From Actinoplanes regularis (GTDB lineage Bacteria > Actinomycetota > Actinomycetes > Mycobacteriales > Micromonosporaceae): DNA of 64,000 bases. The first letter of the stretch is position 1. The number at the start of each line of letters is the position of its first letter. A program made the translations under genes and the position numbers. This document shows positions 1 to 10,580 of the stretch, one piece after another. Location: assembly GCF_900188005.1 (NCBI RefSeq), contig NZ_FZNR01000001.1, positions 558,001 to 622,000 of the forward strand, in the 5' to 3' direction. The notes under the pieces are model-generated. The model was given only the letters and a program-made list of their open reading frames with translations, ran no database searches and was not told where the DNA came from.

Positions 1-2175
1 GCACGGTCGGCGGACGCGCGGGCCCTGCTCGCGTACGCGGCCGGAGTCACCGACCTGGACGCCCTGCTCGCCGGCGTCGATCAGCCGGCGCCCTCCGCCG
101 ACCCGTGGGCGCTCGGCGAACTGGCCCGGGTGATCGCCGGCCAGGACCTGGAGCCGGAGGACCGGGCCGACGGCCTCCGGCTCCTCGACGCGCTGCTGCG
201 TGTCCACGGGCCGGACGCGATCGCCCCGGAGCATCAGGGCCTGCACGCCCAGCTGGCCCTCTCGGCCGGCCGGGCGGCCGAGCTGTCGGAGCGGTATCCC
301 CGGATCCCCGGGCCGGTCCGGGAAGCGCTCGCCGTCGACCTGGCCGAGCCGTCCGGCTGGCTCGAACGCTTCAACGGCCTGCTGCCCGCACCGGGGATCA
401 CGCTCGCGGACACGCCCGGGCCCCGCTTCGACCGGATCCTCTCCGGCCGGGTCGACCAGGTTGGCGCCGCGCGGCGGATCACCACGATCGTCACCACCTA
501 CCGGCCCGGGCCGGCGCTGCTGGTCACGATCCGCTCGCTGATCGCACAGAGCTGGGCCGACCAGGAGATCCTGATCGTCGACGACGGCTCGGCGCAGGCC
601 GCGATCCTGGACGAGGCCGCCGGGCTCGACCCGCGGGTCCGGGTGCTCCGGCTGCCCGTGAACGGCGGGACCTACCTGGCCCGCAACGCCGGCCTGGACG
701 CCGCGACCGGGGAGTTCGTGACATTTCAGGACTCCGATGACTGGTCGCATCCGCTCCGGCTGGAACGCCAGGTCGCACCGCTGCTCGCGGACCGGGACCT
801 CTTCGCCACCACGTCGGCGGGGATGCGGGTCAGCGCGGATCTCCGGGTGACCCGGCCCGGTTATCCGGCGCACCGCTCGTACAACCTGTCGTCGCTGATG
901 CTGCGCCGGGAACCGGCCCTGGCGAGACTCGGCTACCTGGACACCGTCCGCAAGGGAGCGGACGCGGAATACGTCGAGCGCGCCCGCGCGGTCTTCGGCC
1001 GCCCCGCCGTTCAGCACCTGAGCCGCGAGACCCTGGCGCTGATCCGGCTCTCCGACGGCTCGCTCTCCGGCACCGACATGGCGCCCGGGTGGATGCATCC
1101 GGCCCGGTACGCGTACCTCTCGGCGTTCCAGACCTGGCACGCCCGGGTCGCCGACGGCCGGGAGCCCGCCTTCCGGCCGCGCACGCCGGCGACCCGGGCG
1201 TTCGCCGCCGCCCGCGGCGTGGCCGGGAACACCGCCGCACCCGTCGCCGTCGACCTGGTCCTGGCCGGGGACTTCACCCGGCCGGAGAGCGCCGAGCCGG
1301 TCCGGGCCCTGCTCGCCGGCGGCGTGCCGGTCACCGTGCTGCACCTGCCGGTACTGGGCGCGGCGACCCGCAACCTCGACCCGGACGTGCAGCAGATGAT
1401 CAACGTCGGCGCGGTGGACCAGGTGATGCTCGACGACCGGGTGCACGCGAAGCTGGTCGTGGTGCGCGGTCCCGCGTCGCTCGCCTTCGCCTCCGCGCTG
1501 CCCAGCGGTCTGCGCGCCGACCGGGTGGTGATCGAGGAGGACGCCGCCTGGGCCCGCGCCGCCGAGGCGTGCGCGGCCGCGGCCCGCCGGTTGTTCGGGG
1601 TGGAGCCGGCGCTGGCCGCGCTCCCGCCCACGGTGGATCCCCGCAGGTGGCGGATGGCGCGCGGGGTGCCGTCGGCCGATCGGCCGGTCCTCGGGCGGTT
1701 CATCGGCGACGATCCCGAGGGGTTGCGGTCGCTGTGGCGTGCGGTGGGCGATTCACTGCATTTCGACGTACGAATCCTGAACCGCGCCGCCGGCACGACC
1801 GGGGACCGGCTCCCACCCGGTTGGCTCAGCTACCGGGAACCGGACGTCTCGCCGCGCGGCTTCCTCCACCAGCTCGACTTCTATCTCGGCTTCTCCGGCC
1901 CGGAGCACCCCGACGCGGGCTGCTCGGACGCTCCGGCGGACCTGCTCGCCCCGCTCGCCGCCGGCTGCGTCCTGCTGCTGCCGCCCGATCGGGAACCGGA
2001 GTACGGCCCGGCCGCCGTCTACTGCACCCCCGGTGACCTGCACCGGATCGTGCGCCGCCTGCATCGCAGCCCGGCCCGCTGGTCCGCGCAGAGCGCCCGT
2101 GGTCGCGACTTCGCCCGGCGCCACCACCACGGCCGCTACGCCGACGCCGTGCTGGCCCTGCTGCACCCGGCCTGA
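1..2175 (+). CDS. Family 2 glycosyltransferase, large, 5'-truncated by window edge
   Basis: The frame is open from base 1 to the TGA at 2173-2175, so the true start lies left of the window; 724 residues are visible. A GT-A family 2 domain lies at about residues 160-270 of the visible part: an ITTIVTTYRPG beta strand, the nucleotide-binding IVDDGS motif, RNAGLDAATGEFVTFQDSDDW with the DxD-type metal site, then an acceptor region. The C-terminal half matches no family I recognise. The protein is a clear paralogue of the gene at 4038-6290 on the other strand: both share the TYLARNAGLDAATG/FVTFQDSDDWSHP block, the IHPAR/MHPAR block and a similar tail (QLDFYL). It probably transfers a sugar from a nucleotide donor to a cell-surface acceptor; donor and acceptor are unknown. 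Confidence 0.85.
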   Translation, partial: ARSADARALLAYAAGVTDLDALLAGVDQPAPSADPWALGELARVIAGQDLEPEDRADGLRLLDALLRVHGPDAIAPEHQGLHAQLALSAGRAAELSERYPRIPGPVREALAVDLAEPSGWLERFNGLLPAPGITLADTPGPRFDRILSGRVDQVGAARRITTIVTTYRPGPALLVTIRSLIAQSWADQEILIVDDGSAQAAILDEAAGLDPRVRVLRLPVNGGTYLARNAGLDAATGEFVTFQDSDDWSHPLRLERQVAPLLADRDLFATTSAGMRVSADLRVTRPGYPAHRSYNLSSLMLRREPALARLGYLDTVRKGADAEYVERARAVFGRPAVQHLSRETLALIRLSDGSLSGTDMAPGWMHPARYAYLSAFQTWHARVADGREPAFRPRTPATRAFAAARGVAGNTAAPVAVDLVLAGDFTRPESAEPVRALLAGGVPVTVLHLPVLGAATRNLDPDVQQMINVGAVDQVMLDDRVHAKLVVVRGPASLAFASALPSGLRADRVVIEEDAAWARAAEACAAAARRLFGVEPALAALPPTVDPRRWRMARGVPSADRPVLGRFIGDDPEGLRSLWRAVGDSLHFDVRILNRAAGTTGDRLPPGWLSYREPDVSPRGFLHQLDFYLGFSGPEHPDAGCSDAPADLLAPLAAGCVLLLPPDREPEYGPAAVYCTPGDLHRIVRRLHRSPARWSAQSARGRDFARRHHHGRYADAVLALLHPA

Positions 2176-2230
2176 GGCGGCACCGGCCCACGCCGCCCAC
2201 CGCGGGGCGCGGCCGAAAGGCCCGCTCAGG

Positions 2231-2260
2231 GGACTCCACCGGTCGTACCGGAAAGGGATT
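2231..2260 (+). repeat. Intergenic repeat copy 1 (CTCCA-N2-GGTCGTACCG-GAAAGGG)
   Basis: The 245 bases between the glycosyltransferase stop and the CAP gene hold a short element whose core GGTCGTACCGGAAAGGG recurs at 26021-26039 (with CG inserted) and, inverted, at 25895-25908. Each copy has a CTCC block a few bases upstream. The first copy also forms a small dyad, CCGGT-CGT-ACCGG. Function is unknown; it could be a protein site or part of a transcript hairpin. Confidence 0.45.
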
Positions 2261-2355
2261 GAGCGCGACCGGCGGCGGCCCGGCGCCCGCGGGAGGGTTT
2301 TTCAGCAACCAATCAGCGACGCATCGACAACCGTACGGCGATCAAAGGAGCGAGA

Positions 2356-2417
2356 GGACCCGCCGAAGGGAACGGTGAACCTGGCCGCAAGCCAGGCGCC
2401 GAACTCGGAGAGGGTCC
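2356..2417 (+). promoter_or_regulatory. Possible structured 5' leader of the CAP gene
   Basis: GGACCC at 2356-2361 is an exact complement of GGGTCC at 2412-2417. Inside it, CCTGGC (2380-2385) pairs with GCCAGG (2391-2396) around a CGCAA loop. The outer helix covers the end of the purine-rich GGAGAGGG that would be the ribosome binding site for the GTG at 2421, so folding could hide it. I could not match it to a known riboswitch class. Confidence 0.35.
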
Positions 2418-2420
2418 ACT

Positions 2421-2897
2421 GTGCGCTCACTGTTCCGTCGTTTCGCCGCTGTCACCGCCGTCGTCACCGCCACCGCGCTCGTCGCGTCGCTCATCGCGTC
2501 GCCCGCCAACGCCGCGGTCTCCGTGAACGCACAGCAGGCTGACATCGTGAAGCTGACCAACGTGCAGCGCGCCGCCCACGGCTGCCCCGCCCTCAAGGTC
2601 GACAGCCGGCTGACCGCCGCGGCTCGCGGCCACAGCGCCTACATGGCGCAGACCGGCAACTTCAGCCACACCGGCCGGGGCGGCTCGAGCTTCGCCGCCC
2701 GTGAGAAGGCCGCCGGTTACCCGAGCCCGTCCGCGGAGAACATCGCCTACGGCTACGTCGGCAAGGACCTGGTCATCGCGTGGATGAAGAGCCCGGGTCA
2801 CCGCACCAACATCCTCAACTGCAAGTCCAAGACCGTCGGCGTCGGCGTCGTTTACAAGGGCGCCACCGCGTACGTCACCCAGGACTTCGGCTACTGA
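2421..2897 (+). CDS. Secreted CAP/SCP-domain protein
   Basis: 158 residues from a GTG start, with a purine-rich GGAGAGGG 6-7 bases upstream. The N-terminus is a Sec signal peptide (RSLFRRF, hydrophobic core to about residue 27, ASPANAA cleavage site). The mature part is a short bacterial CAP domain: LTNVQRAAHGCPAL, RGHSAYMAQTGNFSHT, then SAENIAYGY, the W-MKSPGHRTNIL block with a conserved His, and a VTQDFGY end. Two Cys (in GCPAL and LNCKSK) may form a disulfide. Bacterial CAP proteins are secreted and often linked to the envelope; biochemical activity is rarely known. It stands alone between two glycosyltransferase paralogues, behind a potentially structured leader. Confidence 0.9.
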   Translation: MRSLFRRFAAVTAVVTATALVASLIASPANAAVSVNAQQADIVKLTNVQRAAHGCPALKVDSRLTAAARGHSAYMAQTGNFSHTGRGGSSFAAREKAAGYPSPSAENIAYGYVGKDLVIAWMKSPGHRTNILNCKSKTVGVGVVYKGATAYVTQDFGY

Positions 2898-2911
2898 TCC
2901 TTCGACACCCG

Positions 2912-2942
2912 GCACCCCCGTCGCTTCATGCGGCGGGGGTGC
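2912..2942. terminator. Hairpin between convergent genes
   Basis: GCACCCCCG (2912-2920) pairs with CGGGGGTGC (2934-2942) just after the CAP stop, overlapping the last codons of the leftward methyltransferase. It probably ends CAP transcription. There is no strong T tract. Confidence 0.6.
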
Positions 2943-3960
2943 TTGCCGTCGCCAGCTCGGCGGAGCGGACATACGAGAGGATCGCGTGCCGCCCCAGCAG
3001 CTCGCCCTCGCGGGTCAGGCCACTGGTGGTGGCCAGCCAGCGATCGATGGCGGCCTGCTCGTCCTTGCGGTTCGCGTCGTCGAAGACGATCGTGGCGCGG
3101 TCGGCCAGGCGCGGGGCGACGACCGGTAGCGCGGGGTGCCGGCTGTCCGGTCCCACGGCCGCCGGCGGGCCGTCGACCAGCAGGAAGTCGATGCCGTCGA
3201 GGTCTTCCAGGGCGGCCGGTTCGTACCACGGGTAGGTGCGGTCGCCCAGCTCCACCGGGGTCAGCGGGGCGTCGCGCACCTCGGCGACCCCGGTCAGCCC
3301 GTGCGCCCGGAGGGCGGCGCGGGTGCGGTCGGCGTACTCCGGGTCGTGGTCCAGCGAGATCAGCTTGCCGCCGGTCTGCTCCAGCACGTAGCCGAGCCAG
3401 ACCGTGGACGTGCCGCTGCCCAGCTCGAGGACGAGCCGGGGCCGCCGGGAACGGACCAGGAAGAGCAGTTCCAGCAGGTCTGTCGGATTCAGCGCATAGT
3501 CGCCGGAGGACGGCATCGGGGCGCGCGGCGTGCAGCCCTGGAAGAGCTGCACGGTCGCCTCCACCTCGCGGGGCACGGCGAAGCGCAGGTCACGTACGCC
3601 CCGGTCGGTGATCCGCTGCACCCGGGCGACCGCGTCGGTCAGCTCCCGGTGCCGGTCGGCGGCGTCGAGGCGCTGCCGTTCCACCGCGGAGACCACCCGC
3701 CGCTGCGTCTGGTCCAGCACGATCCGCAGGTCGCGGAGTTCCCGGTGGTCGGCGCGCAGCCCGAGCATCCGCTGGTTCAGCCGCAGCACCCCGGCCATGA
3801 CCAGCGCGAGCAGCATCGCGATCAGGCACATCGCCACCCGCCCGGCGTCGCCGAGCGCGGCCGCCGTGATCCCGGCGACCAGCAGGGAGGTGAGCGCGAC
3901 GGTGCCGAGGGTCAGCGGGCCGAGTCCGCGGGCCCGGCCGGCCAGCTTGCGAAGATCCAT
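2926..3960 (-). CDS. Membrane-anchored class I SAM-dependent methyltransferase
   Basis: 344 residues. I chose the ATG at 3960 (MDLRKLAG) over one 45 bases upstream because GGAGGT sits 8 bases ahead of it. Two hydrophobic segments at about residues 14-36 and 40-60 are followed by a charged, probably coiled, stretch with many Arg and Asp (RELRDLRIVLDQTQRRVV). The catalytic part starts near residue 170 with the SAM-binding motif LVLELGSGTST, then LISLDHDPEYAD and DFLLVDGPP, as in the small-molecule/glycan methyltransferase type. The substrate is unknown. It lies 77 bases downstream of the glycosyltransferase at 4038-6290 on the same strand, so a role in modifying the same surface glycan is plausible but inferred. 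Confidence 0.75.
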   Translation of the reverse strand: MDLRKLAGRARGLGPLTLGTVALTSLLVAGITAAALGDAGRVAMCLIAMLLALVMAGVLRLNQRMLGLRADHRELRDLRIVLDQTQRRVVSAVERQRLDAADRHRELTDAVARVQRITDRGVRDLRFAVPREVEATVQLFQGCTPRAPMPSSGDYALNPTDLLELLFLVRSRRPRLVLELGSGTSTVWLGYVLEQTGGKLISLDHDPEYADRTRAALRAHGLTGVAEVRDAPLTPVELGDRTYPWYEPAALEDLDGIDFLLVDGPPAAVGPDSRHPALPVVAPRLADRATIVFDDANRKDEQAAIDRWLATTSGLTREGELLGRHAILSYVRSAELATASTPAA

Positions 3961-4037
3961 TTGTCGCCACCTCCCGTGCCCGCACGCGGCCGCGGGGGCG
4001 GCCACACCCTCCCCTAACGGCCCAACCGAAGCCGTCG

Positions 4038-6290
4038 TTACGCCAGTAGCTCCGCCACCCGGCCGGCGAACAGGTCCGGGTGGTACGCCTTCGCCAGCAC
4101 CAGCCGGTCCCGCCGGCGCTGTTCCGCCGCGAGCGCCGGATCCCGCTGATGGCGCCGCACCACGTCGGCGATCTCACCAGGCCCACAGTGGACACCGACC
4201 GGAGCGGCTGACACGGTCACCACGACGCAACCCATCGCGGCCGCGTCCAGCACCGGCCGCTCCGACTCCGCCGAGTTCAGGTAGAAGTCGAGTTGTCCGA
4301 GGAACTCCCGGGGGTCCACCTCGGAGCCCCGGTAGACCAGGCGCTCGGCGGGCTGCCGGGGCAGACGCACCCCGTCGGCGACCAGGATCCGCTCGTCGGC
4401 ACCGGTCAACCCGCCGAGGACGGCCAGTTGCCGGCGATCGGTCACCTCGGTGCCGACCACCGGGATCCCCGGGATCGCCGAGCGGGGCGGCGCGACCGGC
4501 GCGGCGGCCACGGTCGGCAGGTCAAAATCGGTCATGGGCAGGTCTCCCGCGGCTGCGCGGACCGCCGGGCCGCGCGGGCACCAGAGCGGGGTCACCCCGA
4601 ACAGCCGCCCGATCGCGACGGCACAGGCCGCCGGCGCGCCGCGCGGCGCCTCGTCGAGGAGGATTCGCACGGTACGGGGTACGACCCGCACCTCCTCCAC
4701 GGGCGCGAACCGCAGCACCTCGGCCTGCCGGACCAGCAGCAGCCCGCAACGCACCGGGTCGGTGAGCACCACCTGCCCCAGCCGTCCCGCGTTGACCAGG
4801 TCCTGCACCGCGTGATGCACCGGCAGCCGGGTGCGCTCCAGCCGCCGCCAGTCCTCCAGGTGCAGGATCGCCACCCGCAGCCCCCGCGCGAGCAGCGCCT
4901 CGATCTCGGCCAGCGCGGACCGCTGGGTCTCCCCCACGGCGCGCCAGTCGGCCGCGACGATCACGTCGTACCCGGTGATCGGGATCTCGCTCGAAGCGGA
5001 CCGCGACAGGTAAGCCGGCGCCGGGAACGGACGATCCGCACCGTCCCGCGGCCGGAAGGCCGGCGCACCCTCGGCGATCCGGCGGTGCCAGGCGACGTAG
5101 CCGGAGCGGTAGGCGGCCCGGGCCGGGTGGATCCAGTACGGCAGGATCTCGGCCCGCGACAGCGATCCGGTGGAGAGCCGGATCAACGCCAGGTGCACCG
5201 GCAGGTGGCGGACCGCCCGCGGACCGAAGGCGGCGACGATCCGGTCGATGTACTCGGAGTCGCCGCCCTTGCGGACCACGTCCAGGTAACCGGCCCGGGC
5301 GAGGACCGCTTCCCGGCGGAACAGCAGCGCGGACGGGTTGAGTTTGCCGCCGCGCCGGCCGAGCCGGGTCAGCGTCAGGTCCTCGGTGACCCGGCGGCCG
5401 TCCGACGTGGACGCGACCAGGCCGGGCTCCGCCAACAGCGGCATGACCTGCGATTCCAGCCTGCGCGGGTGTGACCAGTCGTCGGAGTCCTGAAACGTCA
5501 CGAAGTCACCGGTCGCCGCGTCCAGGCCGGCGTTGCGGGCGACATAGGTCCCGGCGTTCTCGGCCTGCCGCAACAGGCGCACCCGTGGGTCCAGCCCCGC
5601 GGCCCGCTCCAGGATCTCGTCGAACGCCGGCGGCGACGCGTCGTCCACCACCAGCACCTCCAGATTGCGCCAGGACTGCCGGAGGATCGAGCGGACCGCG
5701 GTGAGCAGCCCCTCGTCCGGGCGGTACGCGGTGACCACCACGGTGATCCGTTCCGGTCGTTCCACCGGCGACGGCTCGGCGGTGCACAACCGGTCGAAGG
5801 GCGGCAGGTGCTCCCGGTCGTCCAACCCGACCGCCGGCGCCGGCAGCCCGGCCCGGAACAGGCGCAGCCAGCGGCCCATCGGCCGGCCCGGGTTCCGGAA
5901 CGGGTTGGCCCGGTCGGTGACGATCTCGTGCCGCACCTGCCGGTCCACCCGGAACTTCGGCGCGCCGGCCAGTTGGGCGTAGACCGCGCGCTGGCGGCGC
6001 GGCACCGCACGGACGCCGAGCAGCTCGAACACCGCGAGGGCGTCGGCGCGGTCCGTCGCCCCCACCTCCTGCAACGCGATGACCTGCGCGAGGACGGCAA
6101 GCAGCGCCGGCCGGACCGCCTCGCGCCGCGCCCGCAGCCAGCCGTCCTGCCCGTCACGGGCCGCCGTCAGCAGCTCGGCCAGCGTGCCCGTGCCGCCCAG
6201 CCCGGCATGGGCCAGCTCGTCGCGCAGGCCCACCGCGCGGTTGCGCACCGCGGCGGCGACCAGGGCGACCGGATCCTCTTCCCCGAACAT
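4038..6290 (-). CDS. Large family 2 glycosyltransferase
   Basis: 750 residues. A mainly helical N-terminal region of about 180 residues precedes a GT-A domain: RITVVVTAYRPDEGLL, LVVDDASPPA, then ENAGTYVARNAGLD and FVTFQDSDDWSHPRRLE carrying the metal/nucleotide site. The C-terminal 350 residues are shared only with the paralogue at 1-2175. No signal peptide or clear membrane segment, so it is probably cytoplasmic. It starts 30 bases after the glnD stop and is probably co-transcribed with amtB-glnB-glnD, which is unusual company for a glycosyltransferase. The start has no obvious ribosome binding site, so the exact N-terminus is uncertain. Confidence 0.85.
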   Translation of the reverse strand: MFGEEDPVALVAAAVRNRAVGLRDELAHAGLGGTGTLAELLTAARDGQDGWLRARREAVRPALLAVLAQVIALQEVGATDRADALAVFELLGVRAVPRRQRAVYAQLAGAPKFRVDRQVRHEIVTDRANPFRNPGRPMGRWLRLFRAGLPAPAVGLDDREHLPPFDRLCTAEPSPVERPERITVVVTAYRPDEGLLTAVRSILRQSWRNLEVLVVDDASPPAFDEILERAAGLDPRVRLLRQAENAGTYVARNAGLDAATGDFVTFQDSDDWSHPRRLESQVMPLLAEPGLVASTSDGRRVTEDLTLTRLGRRGGKLNPSALLFRREAVLARAGYLDVVRKGGDSEYIDRIVAAFGPRAVRHLPVHLALIRLSTGSLSRAEILPYWIHPARAAYRSGYVAWHRRIAEGAPAFRPRDGADRPFPAPAYLSRSASSEIPITGYDVIVAADWRAVGETQRSALAEIEALLARGLRVAILHLEDWRRLERTRLPVHHAVQDLVNAGRLGQVVLTDPVRCGLLLVRQAEVLRFAPVEEVRVVPRTVRILLDEAPRGAPAACAVAIGRLFGVTPLWCPRGPAVRAAAGDLPMTDFDLPTVAAAPVAPPRSAIPGIPVVGTEVTDRRQLAVLGGLTGADERILVADGVRLPRQPAERLVYRGSEVDPREFLGQLDFYLNSAESERPVLDAAAMGCVVVTVSAAPVGVHCGPGEIADVVRRHQRDPALAAEQRRRDRLVLAKAYHPDLFAGRVAELLA

Positions 6291-6320
6291 CGATGGTCCA
6301 ACGCGCTACCCGCGCCGGGG

Positions 6321-8591
6321 TTACACCGCGGCGAGCACGGCCCGTTGCACCCGGTCCCGGGCGTCCTGGTCGGGCCACGTGCCGACCAGGTAGAACGCGT
6401 CGACGACGTCACCGCCGAGGGTGGAGATGCGGGCCGCCCGGATCTCCGCGCCGGCCTCGTCGAGCGCGGTCGTCACCCGGTAGAGCAGACCCGGGGAGTC
6501 GGCCGCGCGCAGCTCCAGCACCACCGCGTCGGTCGCGGCGGCCCGCTGCCAGATCACCTTCGGCTCGGGGGTACCGCCGCGGGCGCTCATCGCGCGAGCG
6601 CGGACCCGCTGGGTCACCGAGACGTCGCCGGAGGCGACGCGGCGCAGGTCGGCGGTGAGGGCGACCGGATCGTACGGCGTTCCGTAGCGCGGCTGCGTGT
6701 AGAACTCGACGATCGCCCGCCCGTCCACCGTCGAGGTGTTCGCGGCCACCACGTCCAGCCGGTGCATGGCCAGGCAGGCGGTCACCCCCGCGAGCAGGCC
6801 CCGGCGGTCGGACGCGGCGACCGAGACCTTGTCGCCGTCCAGGTGCACCACCGGCAGCGTGCCGTTGAGCAGCTCGGGATCGGGCTCGGGCGGCTCGGGC
6901 AGGGCGCCGGTGTCCAGCGCGGTGTGCACCCGGCGAACCAGCTCGGCCATCAGCCGGCCCTTCCAGTCCGACCAGGCGGCCGGGCCGGTGGCGTGCGAGT
7001 CGGCCCGGGCCAGCGCGTGCAGCAGGTCGAGGGTGGTGGAGTCGCCGACCTGCTCGGCGACCGTGGAGATGGTCTTCGGGTCGGCCAGGTCGCGGCGGGT
7101 GGCCACCTCCGGGAGGAGCAGGTGCAGCCGGACCATCTTCTCGACGGTGGCCACGTCGGACGGCGGCAGGCCGAGCCGGGCGGCGATGTCGGCGGCGATC
7201 GGCGCGCCCACGACGCTGTGGTCGCCCGGCAGTCCCTTTCCGACGTCGTGCAGGAACGCGCCGAGCAGCAGCAGGTCCGGGCGGTCCACCTCGCGGGCGT
7301 ACTTGGTGGCCTCGTAGGCGGCCTGCACCAGGTGCCGGTCCAGGGTGAACCGGTGGATCGGGTGGTGCTGCGGGAGGCTGCGCATCCGGGCCCACTCGGG
7401 GAGCCAGGCGTCGATCAGGCCGTACCGGTCGCAGGTCTCCCAGGTCGGCAGCAGGCCGGGGCCGGCGCCGAGCAGCGAGACCAGCGCGGCGCGGGCGGCC
7501 GGCGGCCACGGGGTGGGCAGCGGCGGGCAGAAGGCGGCGAGCCACTCGCAGGTGGCCCGGGCGATCGGGAGTCGCGTGGTGGCGGCCGCCGCGGCCACCC
7601 GCAGGGAGAGGCTGGGGTCCGGAACCGGGCCGATCGCGGTGCGGGCGAGTACCAGCTCGCCGTTCTGCTCGACCACGTCCCGGGCGATCGGGCGGCGGGC
7701 CGACGCGGCCGGGGCGCCGGGCCGGCGGCGGTTGCCGCGCAACCGGTCGATGGCGCGCCAGGCGTCGTCGACGGCGTGCGCGACCGTACGCGCGTCGCCG
7801 GAGACCCTCCTGAGCAGCGTGTCCGGGTCCTCGATCTCCAGCAGGCCGGCGACCGTGGCCCGCTCCTGGGCGACCAGGCGGTCCACCCGGCGGCCGACCG
7901 CGAGGTGCAGGGCGTCCCGGGTGTCCAGCAGCCGCAGGGTGGCGGCGCGCACCGCGGGGCGCATGGTGTCGGCGATCCCGGCGCGGCCGATGCCGCGCAG
8001 CAGGGTCACGTCGCGCAGCCCGCCGGCCGCCTCCTTGAGATCGCCCTCGAGCAGGAAGGCCAGCTCGCCGTGGCCGGCCCAGCGGGTCTTGGTGAGTTCC
8101 TTGAGCTGCGGCATCAGGCGGACCGCGGTGCGCCGCCACTGGTCTCCGGCGGCCGCGATCAGGTCGGCGGAGAGCCCGGCGTCGCCGGCCACGTGCCGGG
8201 CGTCGAGCAGGCCGAGGGCGACCTTGACGTCGTCGTGGGCGACCGAGAGCGCCTCGGGCAGGGTGCGCACCGAGTGGTCCAGGCCGAGCCGGGCGTCCCA
8301 GATCGGGTACCACAGCGCGGAGGCGATCCGGTCGATCCCGGCTGTCCCGTTGTGCAGCAGCACCAGGTCCAGGTCGCTGTACGGGGCACAGTCGCGGCGG
8401 CCCAGCCCGCCCACCGCGAGCAGGCTGACGCCGGTGAGGTGGCTCGGGAAGAGCTCTTTCAGCCAGACGTCGAGTGCCACGGCGCGCTTGTCGCGCGCCG
8501 TGGCACCCAGATGTTCGCGAAGTTTGTCGAGCGAGTCGCCGGCAGCCGGGCGTGCGGGCGGGGCCGGCGGCTCACTCAACGGGTTGGTCAT
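6321..8591 (-). CDS. glnD: Bifunctional PII uridylyltransferase/uridylyl-removing enzyme
   Basis: 756 residues, slightly shorter than proteobacterial GlnD. The nucleotidyltransferase site GGLGRRDCAPYSDLDLVLL is near residues 61-79, an HD hydrolase motif FLHDVGKG near residue 445, and two ACT domains fill the C-terminal 170 residues (VAASDRRGLLAGVTAC and ELRAADSPGLLYRVTT), the glutamine sensors. It modifies the PII protein encoded immediately upstream; in actinobacteria the modification is adenylylation in the species studied. The ATG lies 4 bases after the glnB stop with no ribosome binding site of its own, which suggests translational coupling. Confidence 0.95.
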   Translation of the reverse strand: MTNPLSEPPAPPARPAAGDSLDKLREHLGATARDKRAVALDVWLKELFPSHLTGVSLLAVGGLGRRDCAPYSDLDLVLLHNGTAGIDRIASALWYPIWDARLGLDHSVRTLPEALSVAHDDVKVALGLLDARHVAGDAGLSADLIAAAGDQWRRTAVRLMPQLKELTKTRWAGHGELAFLLEGDLKEAAGGLRDVTLLRGIGRAGIADTMRPAVRAATLRLLDTRDALHLAVGRRVDRLVAQERATVAGLLEIEDPDTLLRRVSGDARTVAHAVDDAWRAIDRLRGNRRRPGAPAASARRPIARDVVEQNGELVLARTAIGPVPDPSLSLRVAAAAATTRLPIARATCEWLAAFCPPLPTPWPPAARAALVSLLGAGPGLLPTWETCDRYGLIDAWLPEWARMRSLPQHHPIHRFTLDRHLVQAAYEATKYAREVDRPDLLLLGAFLHDVGKGLPGDHSVVGAPIAADIAARLGLPPSDVATVEKMVRLHLLLPEVATRRDLADPKTISTVAEQVGDSTTLDLLHALARADSHATGPAAWSDWKGRLMAELVRRVHTALDTGALPEPPEPDPELLNGTLPVVHLDGDKVSVAASDRRGLLAGVTACLAMHRLDVVAANTSTVDGRAIVEFYTQPRYGTPYDPVALTADLRRVASGDVSVTQRVRARAMSARGGTPEPKVIWQRAAATDAVVLELRAADSPGLLYRVTTALDEAGAEIRAARISTLGGDVVDAFYLVGTWPDQDARDRVQRAVLAAV

Positions 8592-8595
8592 GTGC

Positions 8596-10358
<1,763 letters not shown>

Positions 10359-10452
10359 GCTGCCTCCTCTCGGATTAGGTGTCCTCTCACACACGACCGA
10401 GTGGGGCGGCAATGCCTGTCGGCCGGTTCGACGCAGAGCGTTCCGGCTGGCT

Positions 10453-10491
10453 GTTTCGAGCACGGTCTACGCGCGATTTCCGGCGCGTCAC
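10453..10491 (-). promoter_or_regulatory. GlnR-type operator upstream of amtB
   Basis: Read on the minus strand this is GTGAC-N6-GAAAT-N6-TAGAC-N7-GAAAC, close to the actinobacterial GlnR consensus of alternating GTnAC and GAAAC half-sites. A further GGAAAC lies at 10497-10502. The position, about 95-135 bases before the amtB start, fits nitrogen-limitation activation of amtB-glnB-glnD. This is a motif match by eye. Confidence 0.65.
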
Positions 10492-10580
10492 GGGTTGTTT
10501 CCGACGTGTGAAGAAACTCTCACAGGCCGAATTCGATCATGATTGAGCTGGAAAAATGCCGAACGCGGCAATTACCAAGA

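Noticed and set aside
2340..2420. c-di-AMP (ydaO) or c-di-GMP riboswitch before the CAP gene
   Set aside because: Several short strings look similar, but the conserved blocks of either class are missing as far as I can tell; kept only as an unclassified structured leader.
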